From Mycolicibacterium tusciae (GTDB lineage: Bacteria; Actinomycetota; Actinomycetes; Mycobacteriales; Mycobacteriaceae): DNA of 64,000 bases. Each line of letters begins with the position of its first letter. Positions within the stretch are counted from its first letter, which is position 1. Made by a program: the position numbers and the translations under genes. The notes below the pieces were generated by a model that was not told where the DNA came from, searched no databases, and saw nothing but the letters and a program-made list of their open reading frames with translations. Location: contig NZ_MVIM01000005.1 of the NCBI RefSeq assembly GCF_002086795.1, positions 186,001 to 250,000 on the forward strand, in the 5' to 3' direction. Shown here piece by piece: positions 24,316 to 33,696 of the stretch.

Positions 24316-25523
24316 TGAGCGCACCACTGGACGGGATCCGCGTCCTCGAAGTCGCGATGTACGGCTTCGTGCCGTCGGCAGGCGCCGTGCTACGCGAGTG
24401 GGGCGCCGACGTCATCAAGGTCGAGCACGCGGTGACGGGCGACCCGCAACGCGGACTGCGCCAGACCGGGCTACTCCGGGTCGAGGGCGATCCCAATCCC
24501 AACATCGAGCACGCCAACCGCGGCAAGCGCAGCATCGGTCTCGACATGACTGTGCCCGAGGGCAAAGAGGTGCTGCTGGAATTGGCACGGCGCGCCGACG
24601 TGTTCCTCACGAGCTTCCTACCGGGACATCGGCAGAAGTTCGGCATCGACGTCGACGACATCCGCGCCGTGAACCCGAAGATCATCTACGCCAGGGGCAG
24701 TGCACTGGGGCCACGTGGTGAGGAGTCGGTCAAGGGCGGTTACGACATGACCGCGTTCTGGTGCCGGGCGGGCACCGCGGCCACCATCACGCCGCCGGGG
24801 ACACCGGGCATGGTCGGACCGCCCGGGCCCGCCTACGGCGACACCATCTCGGGCACCAACCTCGCGGGCGGGATCGCCGCCGCGCTGCTCAAGCGTGAGC
24901 GGACCGGTGAGCCGTCGGTCGTGGACGTCTCACTGCTGGGCAGCGGTCTGTGGTCGCTCGGGCACACGGTCGCATTGACGAAGCACCTCGGTCAGCGGAT
25001 GGAGGCCTTCCCTCCGGGTGTGCACGGATCACCGATCAATCCGCTTGTCGGGCTCTACGCGACGGCCGACGACCGCTACATCTCCTTTGTGATGATGCAG
25101 CCCACCAAGTTCTGGGCGGACGTGTGCAAGCACATGGATCTCGATGAGCTTGCCGACGACCCGCGGTTTGCCACCGTCGAGTCGATCGCCGAGAACACCG
25201 AAGCCGCCGCCGAAATTCTCAAGGAGGCCATGAGCAAGCGTCCGTTGGTGGAGTGGAGCCAGCGCTTCTCAACGCTGCTCGGACCGTGGGCGCCTGTGCA
25301 GGACACCCTGCAGGCTGTCGAAGACCCGCAGATCCGCGCCAATGAATACCTGGTGCCCGCGGGTGAACTCGAACTGGTCGCGAACCCGGTGCAATTTGAC
25401 GTCAGTGCGCCTCAATCTGGCCCCGCTCCGGGATTTGCGGAGCAAACTGACGAAGTCTTGCTGGAACTTGGATTGGATTGGGATCGGATCATCGAACTGA
25501 AGACGGCCGGGGCCGTCACCTAG
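24315..25523 (+). CDS. Class III (CaiB/BaiF-type) CoA-transferase
   Basis: A CoA-transferase of 402 residues starting MSAPLDGIRVLEVAMYGFVPSAG. The catalytic aspartate is expected in PAYGDTISG near residue 173, followed by LAGGIAAALL, and the RGKRSIGLDMTVPEG motif is near residue 74. It moves CoA from a donor thioester to a carboxylic acid without ATP, so it could activate the acid formed by the neighbouring aldehyde dehydrogenase. It starts at ATG 24315 inside the ALDH stop. It lies 298 bp upstream of the YrbE-Mce operon. Confidence 0.9.
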   Translation: MSAPLDGIRVLEVAMYGFVPSAGAVLREWGADVIKVEHAVTGDPQRGLRQTGLLRVEGDPNPNIEHANRGKRSIGLDMTVPEGKEVLLELARRADVFLTSFLPGHRQKFGIDVDDIRAVNPKIIYARGSALGPRGEESVKGGYDMTAFWCRAGTAATITPPGTPGMVGPPGPAYGDTISGTNLAGGIAAALLKRERTGEPSVVDVSLLGSGLWSLGHTVALTKHLGQRMEAFPPGVHGSPINPLVGLYATADDRYISFVMMQPTKFWADVCKHMDLDELADDPRFATVESIAENTEAAAEILKEAMSKRPLVEWSQRFSTLLGPWAPVQDTLQAVEDPQIRANEYLVPAGELELVANPVQFDVSAPQSGPAPGFAEQTDEVLLELGLDWDRIIELKTAGAVT

Positions 25524-25821
25524 ACAATCAGAGAGGCCAGGGATACAGCCCAAATGCCCTACGTCACTTCGATCGGTATCGACGTACTGCACCGAACTGG
25601 GGTACGCCCCATGTCGGATGTTCACGATTCCGACGCGGGCAACGCGCTGATCGGCTATGAAGGTGTCGGGTTCGCCGAGGGGTTGCGGGGGCTACAAACT
25701 CATCGAATCGGACGTCACAACTGTCACCGGGAAGATCGGCGCGGGGCGCAGATCAAGTTGGTGCACAATTGCTTTCGGTCGGCGGGGGTGTCGGCAGTGA
25801 CCATCGCGGGAGGAGCCACCT
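25524..25821. other. Intergenic leader of the yrbE-mce operon
   Basis: 298 bp between the CoA-transferase stop and the first yrbE gene. A GGGG-TACG-CCCC dyad lies near 25600, and GGAGGAG precedes the yrbE start. I found no good GAGAAY-N3-RTTCTC site. A small open frame here (25554-25835) overlaps the yrbE start and lacks a ribosome binding site, so I do not call it a gene. Confidence 0.5.
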
Positions 25822-26634
25822 ATGGCGCGGGGTAGCGGGCCGGAGCGGTGGTCGCCGGGATTGCCGCAGCTGAGCAGCTTCGCGGGTCCGATGCAGGCTG
25901 TCGGCGGTTTCTTTGCGATGTCGGCCGATGCGGTGCGGTTCGTGTTTCGCCGACCGTTTCAGTGGCGCGAGTTCCTGGACCAGTGCTGGTTCATCGCCCG
26001 GGTGGCGTTGGCGCCGACGTTGTTGGTGGCGATTCCGTTCACGGTGTTGGTCAGCTTCACGCTCAACATTCTTCTTCGCGAGTTGGGCGCGGCTGACCTG
26101 TCGGGGGCGGGTGCGGCGTTCGGCGCGGTGACGCAGGTAGGCCCGCTGGTGACGGTGTTGATCGTGGCGGGTGCGGGTTCGACGGCGATCTGTGCGGATC
26201 TGGGATCGCGCACCATCCGCGAGGAGATCGACGCGATGGAGGTGCTTGGCATCAACCCGGTGCAACGGCTGGTGACTCCGCGCATGCTGGCCGCGGGGTT
26301 GGTGGCGTTGCTGCTCAACAGCTTCGTGGTGATCATCGGCATCCTGGGTGGCTATTTCTTCTCGGTGTTCGTGCAGGACGTGAACCCGGGTGCGTTCGCC
26401 GCAGGCATCACGCTGTTGACCGGTGTGCCCGAGGTCATCATCTCGTGTGTGAAGGCTGCGCTGTTCGGTCTGATCGCTGGGTTGGTCGCCTGTTATCGGG
26501 GGTTGGTCATCAGCGGGGGCGGCGCCAAGGCGGTAGGCAACGCGGTCAACGAGACGGTGGTCTATGCATTCATGGCGCTGTTTGTGATCAACGTCCTCGT
26601 GACGGCCATCGGCATCCGGATGACGACGGGATAG
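25822..26634 (+). CDS. yrbEA: YrbE-type permease A of the Mce transporter (MlaE family)
   Basis: A membrane protein of 270 residues and the first of two MlaE-like permease subunits that form the inner-membrane core of a mycobacterial Mce lipid importer. About five to six hydrophobic segments are visible, including LIVAGAGSTAICADLGSRTIREEIDAMEVLGI near residues 113-145, which holds the conserved E-I-D-A-M/L EQ-loop-like coupling helix. The coupling helix contacts the MceG/Mkl ATPase, which is encoded elsewhere in mycobacterial genomes. The start ATG follows GGAGGAGCCACCT. It is followed 4 bp later by yrbEB. Confidence 0.93.
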   Translation: MARGSGPERWSPGLPQLSSFAGPMQAVGGFFAMSADAVRFVFRRPFQWREFLDQCWFIARVALAPTLLVAIPFTVLVSFTLNILLRELGAADLSGAGAAFGAVTQVGPLVTVLIVAGAGSTAICADLGSRTIREEIDAMEVLGINPVQRLVTPRMLAAGLVALLLNSFVVIIGILGGYFFSVFVQDVNPGAFAAGITLLTGVPEVIISCVKAALFGLIAGLVACYRGLVISGGGAKAVGNAVNETVVYAFMALFVINVLVTAIGIRMTTG

Positions 26635-26638
26635 CGCG

Positions 26639-27496
26639 ATGGGAACTACGACGGTCCTGAAGTCGACGTATCCGCGGCTCGCGCGGGGCGCGCGGCGTCC
26701 GGTCGAGTGGTTGGGCGGCATCGGCGACCACATGATCTTCTACCTGAAGGCCTTGGGTGGAATACCGCATGCGATGGTTCACTTTCGTAAGGAAGTGATC
26801 CGGTTGATCGCCGAGATCTCCATGGGTGCCGGGACGTTGGCGATGATCGGTGGCACCGTCGTCATCGTCGGATTCTTGACGCTGGCCGCCGGTGGGACGC
26901 TGGCCGTGCAGGGCTATTCGTCGCTGGGCAACATCGGTATCGAGGCGTTGACCGGGTTCTTGGCGGCCTTCATCAACGTGCGTATCGCCGCACCGGTGGT
27001 TGCAGGTATTGGACTGGCAGCCACCTTCGGTGCGGGCGTGACCGCTCAGTTGGGGGCGATGCGCATCAATGAGGAGATCGACGCACTGGAATCGATGGCG
27101 ATCCGGCCGGTGGAGTACCTCGTCAGCACGCGCATCGTCGCGGGAATGATTGCGATCACCCCGCTGTACTCGATCGCGGTCATCCTGAGCTTCGTCGCCT
27201 CCCAGTTCACGACCGTGGTGTTGTTCGGTCAGTCCGGCGGCCTGTACGACCACTACTTCGACACGTTCCTCAACCCGATCGACCTGTTGTGGTCGTTCCT
27301 GCAGGCGATCTTGATGGCGATCACGATCCTGTTGATCCACACTTATTTTGGTTACTTCGCCAGCGGTGGACCGTCTGGTGTCGGTGTCGCCGTCGGCAAC
27401 GCGGTACGCACCAGCCTGATCGTCGTCGTCTCGGTCACCTTGTTGGTTTCACTGTCCATCTACGGCTCCAACGGCAACTTCAACCTCTCCGGATAA
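26639..27496 (+). CDS. yrbEB: YrbE-type permease B of the Mce transporter (MlaE family)
   Basis: A membrane protein of 285 residues with the same fold as its neighbour. The coupling motif is RINEEIDALESMAI near residue 141, and hydrophobic segments run from TLAMIGGTVVIVG (near residue 62) to LIVVVSVTLLVSL at the end. Together with the A subunit it forms the permease through which lipids delivered by the Mce tube enter the cytoplasmic membrane. It is in the same reading direction as, and closely spaced with, the six mce genes that follow. A longer N-terminal arm (about 45 residues before the first membrane segment) is typical of B subunits. Confidence 0.93.
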   Translation: MGTTTVLKSTYPRLARGARRPVEWLGGIGDHMIFYLKALGGIPHAMVHFRKEVIRLIAEISMGAGTLAMIGGTVVIVGFLTLAAGGTLAVQGYSSLGNIGIEALTGFLAAFINVRIAAPVVAGIGLAATFGAGVTAQLGAMRINEEIDALESMAIRPVEYLVSTRIVAGMIAITPLYSIAVILSFVASQFTTVVLFGQSGGLYDHYFDTFLNPIDLLWSFLQAILMAITILLIHTYFGYFASGGPSGVGVAVGNAVRTSLIVVVSVTLLVSLSIYGSNGNFNLSG

Positions 27497-27509
27497 GCGA
27501 CAAACAGCC

Positions 27510-28706
27510 ATGAACTCAACCACCGCGCGCGCATTGACCGGGCTCGCCGCCATCGTCGCGATTGTGGCTGTCGTCGCGCTGGCAATCGGACTGTTCCGGG
27601 GCTCGTTCACCGAAACCGTTCCGGTGACAGTGGTTTCGGAACGCGCAGGCTTGGTGATGAACCCTGACGCCAAGGTGAAGATGCGCGGCGTGGAAGTCGG
27701 CAGGGTCGCCTCGATCGCGACGCGACCCGACGGTTCGGCCGTCCTGAAGCTGGACATGAACCCGTCGCAGCTGCACTTGATTCCCTCCAATGTCGATGTA
27801 GACATCACGTCGACGACGGTGTTCGGCGCCAAGTACGTCGAACTCGTCCCGCCGAAGGACCCCTCGGCTGAGAAACTGCATGGCGGACAGGTGATCCAGG
27901 GCCAGCACGTCACCACCGAGATCAACACCGTCTTCCAGCAGCTTGTCACCGTGCTGGACAAGATCGATCCGGCGAAACTCAACGAGACCCTCGGCGCGGT
28001 CGCGACCGCGTTCAATGGCCGCGGGGAGAAGATCGGCCGCACTCTCGAGGACTTCAACGCGTTTCTGGCCAAGATCAACTCGAGCCTGCCGAACCTGGCC
28101 CACGACATCGAGGCATCTGTGCCGGCGTTCGCCGCCTACGGTGATGCGGCGCCCGATCTCATCGGCATCTTCGACAACTCGATTCGGCTCAGCAACTCGA
28201 TCGTCGAGGAACAGCAGAACCTCGACGAATTCCTCATCAGTGCAATCGGTTTGGCTGACATCGGTAACGAGGTGATCGGCGGCAACCGCCAGGCCCTGAC
28301 CAATGTCTTGCAGCTGCTCGTGCCGACAACGACCCTTGCGGGGCTGTACCACGAGACGCTGGGCTGCACCATCGGAGGTCTGGTCCCGTTCGTGAAAGGT
28401 ATCAACCAGTATTCGCACATCATGTTCAATGCCGGACTCACGTTGGGTACCGAGCGTTACCGCTGGCCTGAGGACCTGCCCAAGGTCGCAGCCACTACCG
28501 GCGGCCGTTCCTTCTGCAAGGAACTCGGCCTGCCCAATGTGCCGGCGGAGTTCAAGCCGCCGTTCCTGGTGGCTGACACCGGGTCGAACCCGTTCAAGTA
28601 CGGCAATCAGGGCATACTGCTCAACTCCGACGGGCTCAAGCAATGGCTGTTCGGTCCAATCGGGGGACCGCCGCGGAACAGCGCGATGACCGGAATGCCG
28701 GGGTGA
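27510..28706 (+). CDS. mceA: Mce family protein A
   Basis: A protein of 398 residues with an N-terminal membrane anchor or signal (LTGLAAIVAIVAVVALAIGLF, residues 10-30). An MCE domain follows (VPVTVVSERAGLVMNPDAKVKMRGVEVGRV, residues 39-68), and then a helical extension. The cysteine pair ETLGCTIGG and SFCKEL may be a disulfide. Six such proteins assemble into the periplasm-spanning lipid conduit. The phylogenetic class (Mce1, 3, 4 or an environmental paralogue) cannot be assigned by eye. Its stop overlaps the start of mceB by 4 bp. Confidence 0.92.
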   Translation: MNSTTARALTGLAAIVAIVAVVALAIGLFRGSFTETVPVTVVSERAGLVMNPDAKVKMRGVEVGRVASIATRPDGSAVLKLDMNPSQLHLIPSNVDVDITSTTVFGAKYVELVPPKDPSAEKLHGGQVIQGQHVTTEINTVFQQLVTVLDKIDPAKLNETLGAVATAFNGRGEKIGRTLEDFNAFLAKINSSLPNLAHDIEASVPAFAAYGDAAPDLIGIFDNSIRLSNSIVEEQQNLDEFLISAIGLADIGNEVIGGNRQALTNVLQLLVPTTTLAGLYHETLGCTIGGLVPFVKGINQYSHIMFNAGLTLGTERYRWPEDLPKVAATTGGRSFCKELGLPNVPAEFKPPFLVADTGSNPFKYGNQGILLNSDGLKQWLFGPIGGPPRNSAMTGMPG

Positions 28707-29728
28707 CGCGAATGCGGGGAACATTCATCAAGTTCGGCATCTTCGGGATCGTCATGATCCTGTTGACGGCCTTCCTCTTCGCGACGTTCGCCGAAGTGAG
28801 AACCGGTGCCACAAACGACTACTCCGCGGTCTTCAAGGACGCATCGCGGCTGGAAACCGGAGACACGGTGCGTGTCGCCGGCATCCGCGTAGGGACCGTG
28901 CAGGGCGTGTCCTTGGATGCCGACCGCAATGCGCTGGTGAAGTTCGACGCCGGGCGGGACATCAAGCTGACCGACGGCACACGGGCGCAGATCAAGTACC
29001 TGAACCTGGTTGGCGACCGCTACCTCGAGCTCGTCGACGCACCCGGATCGACGAAGATCATGCCCGCGGGCGCTCGGATACCCATCGACCGCACGGCGCC
29101 CGCGCTGGACCTCGACCTGTTGCTCGGCGGGTTGAAACCGGTCATTCAGGGCCTCAACCCGCAGGATGTCAACGCACTCTCGGCATCGCTGGTGCAGATT
29201 CTGCAGGGCCAGGGGGGCACCATCGAATCGCTGTTCTCCAGGTCATCGTCGTTTACGAATGCGTTGGCGGACAACAATCAGGTGATCGAGCAACTCATCG
29301 ACGAACTCAAAACGACGTTGAAAACGCTTTCCGACGACGGTGAGCAGTTCACCGAGGCGATCGACAAGCTCGAACAACTGGTGCGCGGCCTTGCCGAGGA
29401 TCGCGACCCGATCGGTGAGGCGATCACTGCGCTCGACAACGGCACCGCCTCACTGAGTGATCTCCTCGGCCAGGCACGGCCTCCGCTGGACGGGACCGTC
29501 GACCAGGTGAAACGGCTCGCGGAATATCTGGATGCGGACAAGGCCACCTTCGACGCCACGCTCCAGCGACTGCCCGACATCTATCGCAAGCTGGCCCGGG
29601 TGGGTTCCTACGGTGCGTTCTTCCCGTACTACATCTGCGGAATCGCTTTCCGGGCAAGCGATCTCGAGGGCCGCACTGTCCAGTTCCCCTGGATCAGGCA
29701 AGAGACGGGGAGGTGCCGGGACGAATGA
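28703..29728 (+). CDS. mceB: Mce family protein B
   Basis: A protein of 341 residues. The anchor is GIFGIVMILLTAFLFATFA near residues 12-30 and the MCE domain is YSAVFKDASRLETGDTVRVAGIRVGTV near residues 41-67. A long helical region (residues 150-310) follows. The start is taken as GTG 28703, which overlaps the mceA stop by 4 bp; an ATG 9 bases later is an alternative. A late cysteine lies in YYICGIAF. It is a subunit of the hexameric Mce conduit. The order A-B-C-D-E-F is complete in this operon. Confidence 0.9.
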   Translation: MTRMRGTFIKFGIFGIVMILLTAFLFATFAEVRTGATNDYSAVFKDASRLETGDTVRVAGIRVGTVQGVSLDADRNALVKFDAGRDIKLTDGTRAQIKYLNLVGDRYLELVDAPGSTKIMPAGARIPIDRTAPALDLDLLLGGLKPVIQGLNPQDVNALSASLVQILQGQGGTIESLFSRSSSFTNALADNNQVIEQLIDELKTTLKTLSDDGEQFTEAIDKLEQLVRGLAEDRDPIGEAITALDNGTASLSDLLGQARPPLDGTVDQVKRLAEYLDADKATFDATLQRLPDIYRKLARVGSYGAFFPYYICGIAFRASDLEGRTVQFPWIRQETGRCRDE

Positions 29729-30828
29729 ACAAGTACCGCGGGTCTTCCCTCATCAGGGCGGGTTTCATCGGCGTTGTGCTGATCATCCTCGTGATCGCGA
29801 TCGGGTTGCAGCCGGAGCGCCTGTATTCCTGGGCCACTGCCCTGCGGTATCAAGCGCTGTTCACCGAGGCCGGTGGTCTGGCCGCAGGCAACGATGTGAC
29901 GGTTTCCGGAATCAAGGTCGGCTCGGTGTCGTCGATCGAACTCGTGAACGGCGATGCGCTGGTTGGCTTCACGATCGATGGCAAATACGCGCTTGGCTCG
30001 GACACCACCGCACACATTCGCACCGGCACCCTGCTCGGCGAACGTGTGCTGGCGATGGAGTCGGAAGGCAGCGGCACGTTGGCGCCGAACCAGGTCATCC
30101 CGGTCACCAGGACCTCGTCCCCGTATTCGTTGACCGACGCGGTCAGTGAGCTGACCGCGAACACCGCGGGCACCGAAACCGACACTCTCAACCAGTCATT
30201 GGACACGTTGGCGCAGACGCTTGATCAAGTCGCACCGCAGTTGGGACCGACGTTCGACGGTCTGTCGCGGGTGTCGAGATCACTGAATGGCCGCAACGAC
30301 AGCTTGGCGGAGCTGCTGAAGACCGCTGGCGATGTGACCGGGATACTGTCCGAACGCAGCCAGCAGGTCAACTCGCTGATCCTCAATGCGAACGATCTAC
30401 TCGGTGTGCTCGATGACCGGCGCCAGGCGATTGTCGAACTGCTCGCCAACACCTCGGCTCTGTCGCGGAACCTGACCGGACTCGTCGCCGAGAACGAACA
30501 GGAACTCGCCCCGGCGCTGGAGAAGATGAATGCGGTCAACCAGATGTTGGAGAAGAACCGTGACAACATCACCAAGTCACTCGCGGGGCTTCGTAAGTAC
30601 GAGGTGACCCAAGGCGAGATCGTGGCCAACGGCGCCTACTACAACGCGCTGGTCCCCAACATCCAACCGGCGCAGCTGCTGCAGCCGTTCCTGGACTACG
30701 CATTCGGATTCAGGCGGGGCGAGAACATCGGACAGCCACCGGACACGGCTGGGCCACGCGCCGAACTTCCCTTCCCCGTCAACGGAATTCCACAACCAGG
30801 AGACCTGCCCGATGATGGCAACCCGTAA
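29725..30828 (+). CDS. mceC: Mce family protein C
   Basis: A protein of 367 residues. It starts MNKYRGSSLIRAG and has the anchor VVLIILVIAIGL near residue 19. The MCE domain is ALFTEAGGLAAGNDVTVSGIKVGSV near residue 44. The remainder is a helical coiled region with a C-terminal proline-rich end. I chose ATG 29725, with GGGGAGG about 12 bases upstream and an ATGA overlap with mceB; an upstream GTG at 29713 has no space for a ribosome binding site. It forms part of the Mce conduit. Confidence 0.9.
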   Translation: MNKYRGSSLIRAGFIGVVLIILVIAIGLQPERLYSWATALRYQALFTEAGGLAAGNDVTVSGIKVGSVSSIELVNGDALVGFTIDGKYALGSDTTAHIRTGTLLGERVLAMESEGSGTLAPNQVIPVTRTSSPYSLTDAVSELTANTAGTETDTLNQSLDTLAQTLDQVAPQLGPTFDGLSRVSRSLNGRNDSLAELLKTAGDVTGILSERSQQVNSLILNANDLLGVLDDRRQAIVELLANTSALSRNLTGLVAENEQELAPALEKMNAVNQMLEKNRDNITKSLAGLRKYEVTQGEIVANGAYYNALVPNIQPAQLLQPFLDYAFGFRRGENIGQPPDTAGPRAELPFPVNGIPQPGDLPDDGNP

Positions 30829-32302
30829 GCGTCTGGCGACGTGGGTCGCCGTGCTGCTGGCCGTCGTACTGGTGGCCGGAGCGGTCTTCCTGGTGCGCCA
30901 GGTTTTCTTTGGACCCAAGACCATCACCGCTTATTTCCCAACCGCGACCGCCATCTACCCCGGCGACGAGGTGCGGGTGTCCGGCGTCCAGGTCGGCACC
31001 ATCAAGAGCATCGAACCCGAGGGCACGCAGACCAAGCTGGTCCTCGACGTCGACCGTGACGTACCGGTACCTGCCGGTGCCAAGGCCGTGATCGTCGCGC
31101 AAAACCTGATCGCGGCTCGCTATGTGCAGCTGACTCCGGCGTACCGCCAGGGCGACGGACCGCAGATGGGCGACGGCGCGGTGATTCCCAGTGACCGCAC
31201 CGCTGTACCGGTCGAATGGGACGAGGTCAAGACCCAATTGATGCGGCTGGCAACCGAATTGGGGCCGAAGCCCGGGTCGCAAGGCGCAGTCACCGACACG
31301 TCTGTCGGCAGGTTCATCGACAGTGCGGCCAATGCGATGGACGGCAACGGTGAGAAGCTTCGGTCGACGCTGGCTGAACTGTCCGGCGTCGCACGGATCT
31401 TCGCCGAGGGCAGCGGCAACATCGTCGACATCATCAAGAACCTGCAGATTTTCGTGAGCGCGCTGCGTGACAGCAAGCAGCAGATCGTCATGTTCCAGAA
31501 CCGGTTGGCCAGTCTGACGAGCGTGGTGAACAACAGCAGGTCCGATCTGGATGCAGCGCTGTCGGACCTGTCGGTCGCGATCGGCGAGGTGCAACGTTTT
31601 GTGGCGGGCAGTCGCGAACAGACGTCGGAGCAGATCAGAAGCCTCGCCGCCGTTACCCAAAACCTGGTCGACAGTCGTATGCCGCTCGAGAACGTTCTGC
31701 ACGTCGCACCCAACGCGATCGCCAACTACCAGAACATCTACTATCCGCCGACCGGCGGAGTGACCGGGGCGTTCTCTTTCGTCAATTTCTCGAATCCGGT
31801 GTGGTTCGTCTGCGGCATGATCGGCGGTGTCGCCAACACCACGGCGCCCGAGACCGCGAAGCTCTGCGAGCAGTACCTCGGTCCGGCGTTGAGACTGCTC
31901 AACTTCAACAACCTGCCGCTGCCGATCAATCCCTACCTGCGGCCCAGCCCTAAACCGGAGAGTCTCATCTACACCGATCCCAAGCTCGCGCCGGGAGGAA
32001 CGGGTCCGGGTGATCCTCCCGAGCCGTTGCCTCCAGTCTCGGCCTACACCGGCGCCGGGGATGTGGCACCGCCGCCCGGTTACGGTGGTGTCGGACTGCC
32101 CGACATGCCCAGGGGGCTATATGGGCACGACGAGGTGGCCGCCATCCCGTCGCCCGCGCTCTTCCCGGGCGCGCCCATCCCGGGGCCGCCCAATATCCAG
32201 ACCGGCCCGGCGCCGTCGGTGCAGAACATGTTGCTTCCGCCGACCCCCGCGGCTGCCCCGCCGCCGCCGGGGCCGCCGTTGCCTGCGGAAGGAGCGCCGT
32301 GA
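30812..32302 (+). CDS. mceD: Mce family protein D
   Basis: A protein of 496 residues. The anchor is LATWVAVLLAVVLVAGAVFL near residues 8-27, and the MCE domain is ITAYFPTATAIYPGDEVRVSGVQVGTI near residues 38-64. There is a cysteine pair (FVCGM, KLCEQY) and a C-terminal proline/glycine-rich tail from about residue 385. The start ATG is preceded by AGGAG, and it overlaps the end of mceC by 17 bp. It belongs to the Mce conduit. The long low-complexity tail may thread into the outer part of the cell envelope. Confidence 0.9.
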   Translation: MMATRKRLATWVAVLLAVVLVAGAVFLVRQVFFGPKTITAYFPTATAIYPGDEVRVSGVQVGTIKSIEPEGTQTKLVLDVDRDVPVPAGAKAVIVAQNLIAARYVQLTPAYRQGDGPQMGDGAVIPSDRTAVPVEWDEVKTQLMRLATELGPKPGSQGAVTDTSVGRFIDSAANAMDGNGEKLRSTLAELSGVARIFAEGSGNIVDIIKNLQIFVSALRDSKQQIVMFQNRLASLTSVVNNSRSDLDAALSDLSVAIGEVQRFVAGSREQTSEQIRSLAAVTQNLVDSRMPLENVLHVAPNAIANYQNIYYPPTGGVTGAFSFVNFSNPVWFVCGMIGGVANTTAPETAKLCEQYLGPALRLLNFNNLPLPINPYLRPSPKPESLIYTDPKLAPGGTGPGDPPEPLPPVSAYTGAGDVAPPPGYGGVGLPDMPRGLYGHDEVAAIPSPALFPGAPIPGPPNIQTGPAPSVQNMLLPPTPAAAPPPPGPPLPAEGAP

Positions 32303-33696
32303 TGATCCGCCGCAACGGTGTGAAGGTGATGGTCGTTTCGGGCTGCTGCTTGGCTCTGACGATGACGGGTTGTGCGTATCAGGGTGTGAACTCGCTGCCG
32401 CTACCGGGTGCGGTCGGCCGCGGGCCCGACTCGGTGCAGTACACCGTGCAGGTCCCGAATGTCGCGACGCTGGAATCGAATTCGCCGGTCATGATCAACG
32501 ACGTCATCGTCGGCAGTGTCGGCAAGGCGACCGTTGACGCCTGGCATGCGAACGTCGAGATATCCGTCAAGCCAGATGTGGTCGTCCCGGCGAACGCCGT
32601 GGCGTCGGTGGGGCAGACCAGCCTGCTGGGATCGATGCATCTGGCGCTGAATCCGCCGCTGGACGAACAGCCGAGCGGTCGTCTACAGCCCGGTGCCACC
32701 CTGCCCTTGAACCAGTCCTCGACCTATCCCACCACCGAGCAGACGCTGGCCTCGCTGTCGACCATCGTCAACGCGGGCGGGCTGGGGCAGATCGGTGATG
32801 TCATCCACAACTTCAGCGCTGCGATATCCGGGCGCGAGCCGGAGATCCGTGAGCTGCTGACCCGCCTCAACGATTTCGTGGGAACGCTGGATGCCCAGCG
32901 CGACAACATCGTCGAATCCATCAAGGAGTTGAACCGCGTGGCGGGCACCTTCGCGAACCAGCGCGAGGTGATCGACCGGGCGTTGCGCGAGATACCGCCC
33001 GCCATAGACGTGCTCGTCAAGGAACGGCCCAACCTGACGACGGCGCTCGAGAAGCTGGGGACCTTCAGCGACACCGCCACCCAGCTGGTCAATGACGCCG
33101 GCGACGATCTCGTGAAGAACCTGCAGGGCCTGGAGCCGGCGCTCAAGTCGCTCGCAGACATCGGTCCCGATCTCAGCCAGGCACTCATCTTCGCGACGGC
33201 GTTCCCATACGGCCCGGCCTTCGCCGACAAGATCACCAAGGGCGACTACATCAACCTGCTCGCCACGTTCGACCTGACCTACCCGCGGTTCAAGCGGGGA
33301 ATCCTGCTCGGAACCCGCTGGGGTGATGAGAACGCCAAGCTCATTCCGGCGCCGGGTGACCCCTACTTCATGAACTATGCGTACGACCCGATCATGGTCG
33401 GAGTTGCGCCGCCCCCGAGCGACACGGTGGCAATTACTCCGCCGATCGCGAACCCCGGGCAGCAGAATCCGGGTCAGCCGATCACCACCATGTACGGACC
33501 GGTGTTGCCGATCGTTCCGCCGCCGCCGGCCAGGCCCCAGTTCGGGCCCGAACCGACGCTGCAGGAATCGCAGATTTTCGCCGGGCCGTACGGTCTCGAG
33601 GGCGCGCCCGCCGCGCCGGCGGCAGCCGCGACGCCTGCACCTGCCGCGCCGGCGGGAGCTGAATTGCCGGCATCGCCGGCGGGAGGTGGCGGCTGA
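32299..33696 (+). CDS. mceE: Mce family protein E, lipoprotein
   Basis: A protein of 465 residues that is the lipoprotein member of the six (LprK-type position). The lipobox LTMTGC lies near residue 25, with the cysteine as the lipidation site. The MCE domain follows at VQYTVQVPNVATLESNSPVMINDVIVGSV near residues 48-76. The C-terminal 90 residues are rich in proline and alanine. It starts at GTG 32299, which overlaps the mceD stop, with an ATG directly after. It anchors the conduit to the outer leaflet of the inner membrane. Confidence 0.92.
   Translation: MMIRRNGVKVMVVSGCCLALTMTGCAYQGVNSLPLPGAVGRGPDSVQYTVQVPNVATLESNSPVMINDVIVGSVGKATVDAWHANVEISVKPDVVVPANAVASVGQTSLLGSMHLALNPPLDEQPSGRLQPGATLPLNQSSTYPTTEQTLASLSTIVNAGGLGQIGDVIHNFSAAISGREPEIRELLTRLNDFVGTLDAQRDNIVESIKELNRVAGTFANQREVIDRALREIPPAIDVLVKERPNLTTALEKLGTFSDTATQLVNDAGDDLVKNLQGLEPALKSLADIGPDLSQALIFATAFPYGPAFADKITKGDYINLLATFDLTYPRFKRGILLGTRWGDENAKLIPAPGDPYFMNYAYDPIMVGVAPPPSDTVAITPPIANPGQQNPGQPITTMYGPVLPIVPPPPARPQFGPEPTLQESQIFAGPYGLEGAPAAPAAAATPAPAAPAGAELPASPAGGGG

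Noticed and set aside
25554..25835. A possible 93-residue gene before yrbEA
   Set aside because: It has no ribosome binding site, no motif, and overlaps the start of a convincing gene.
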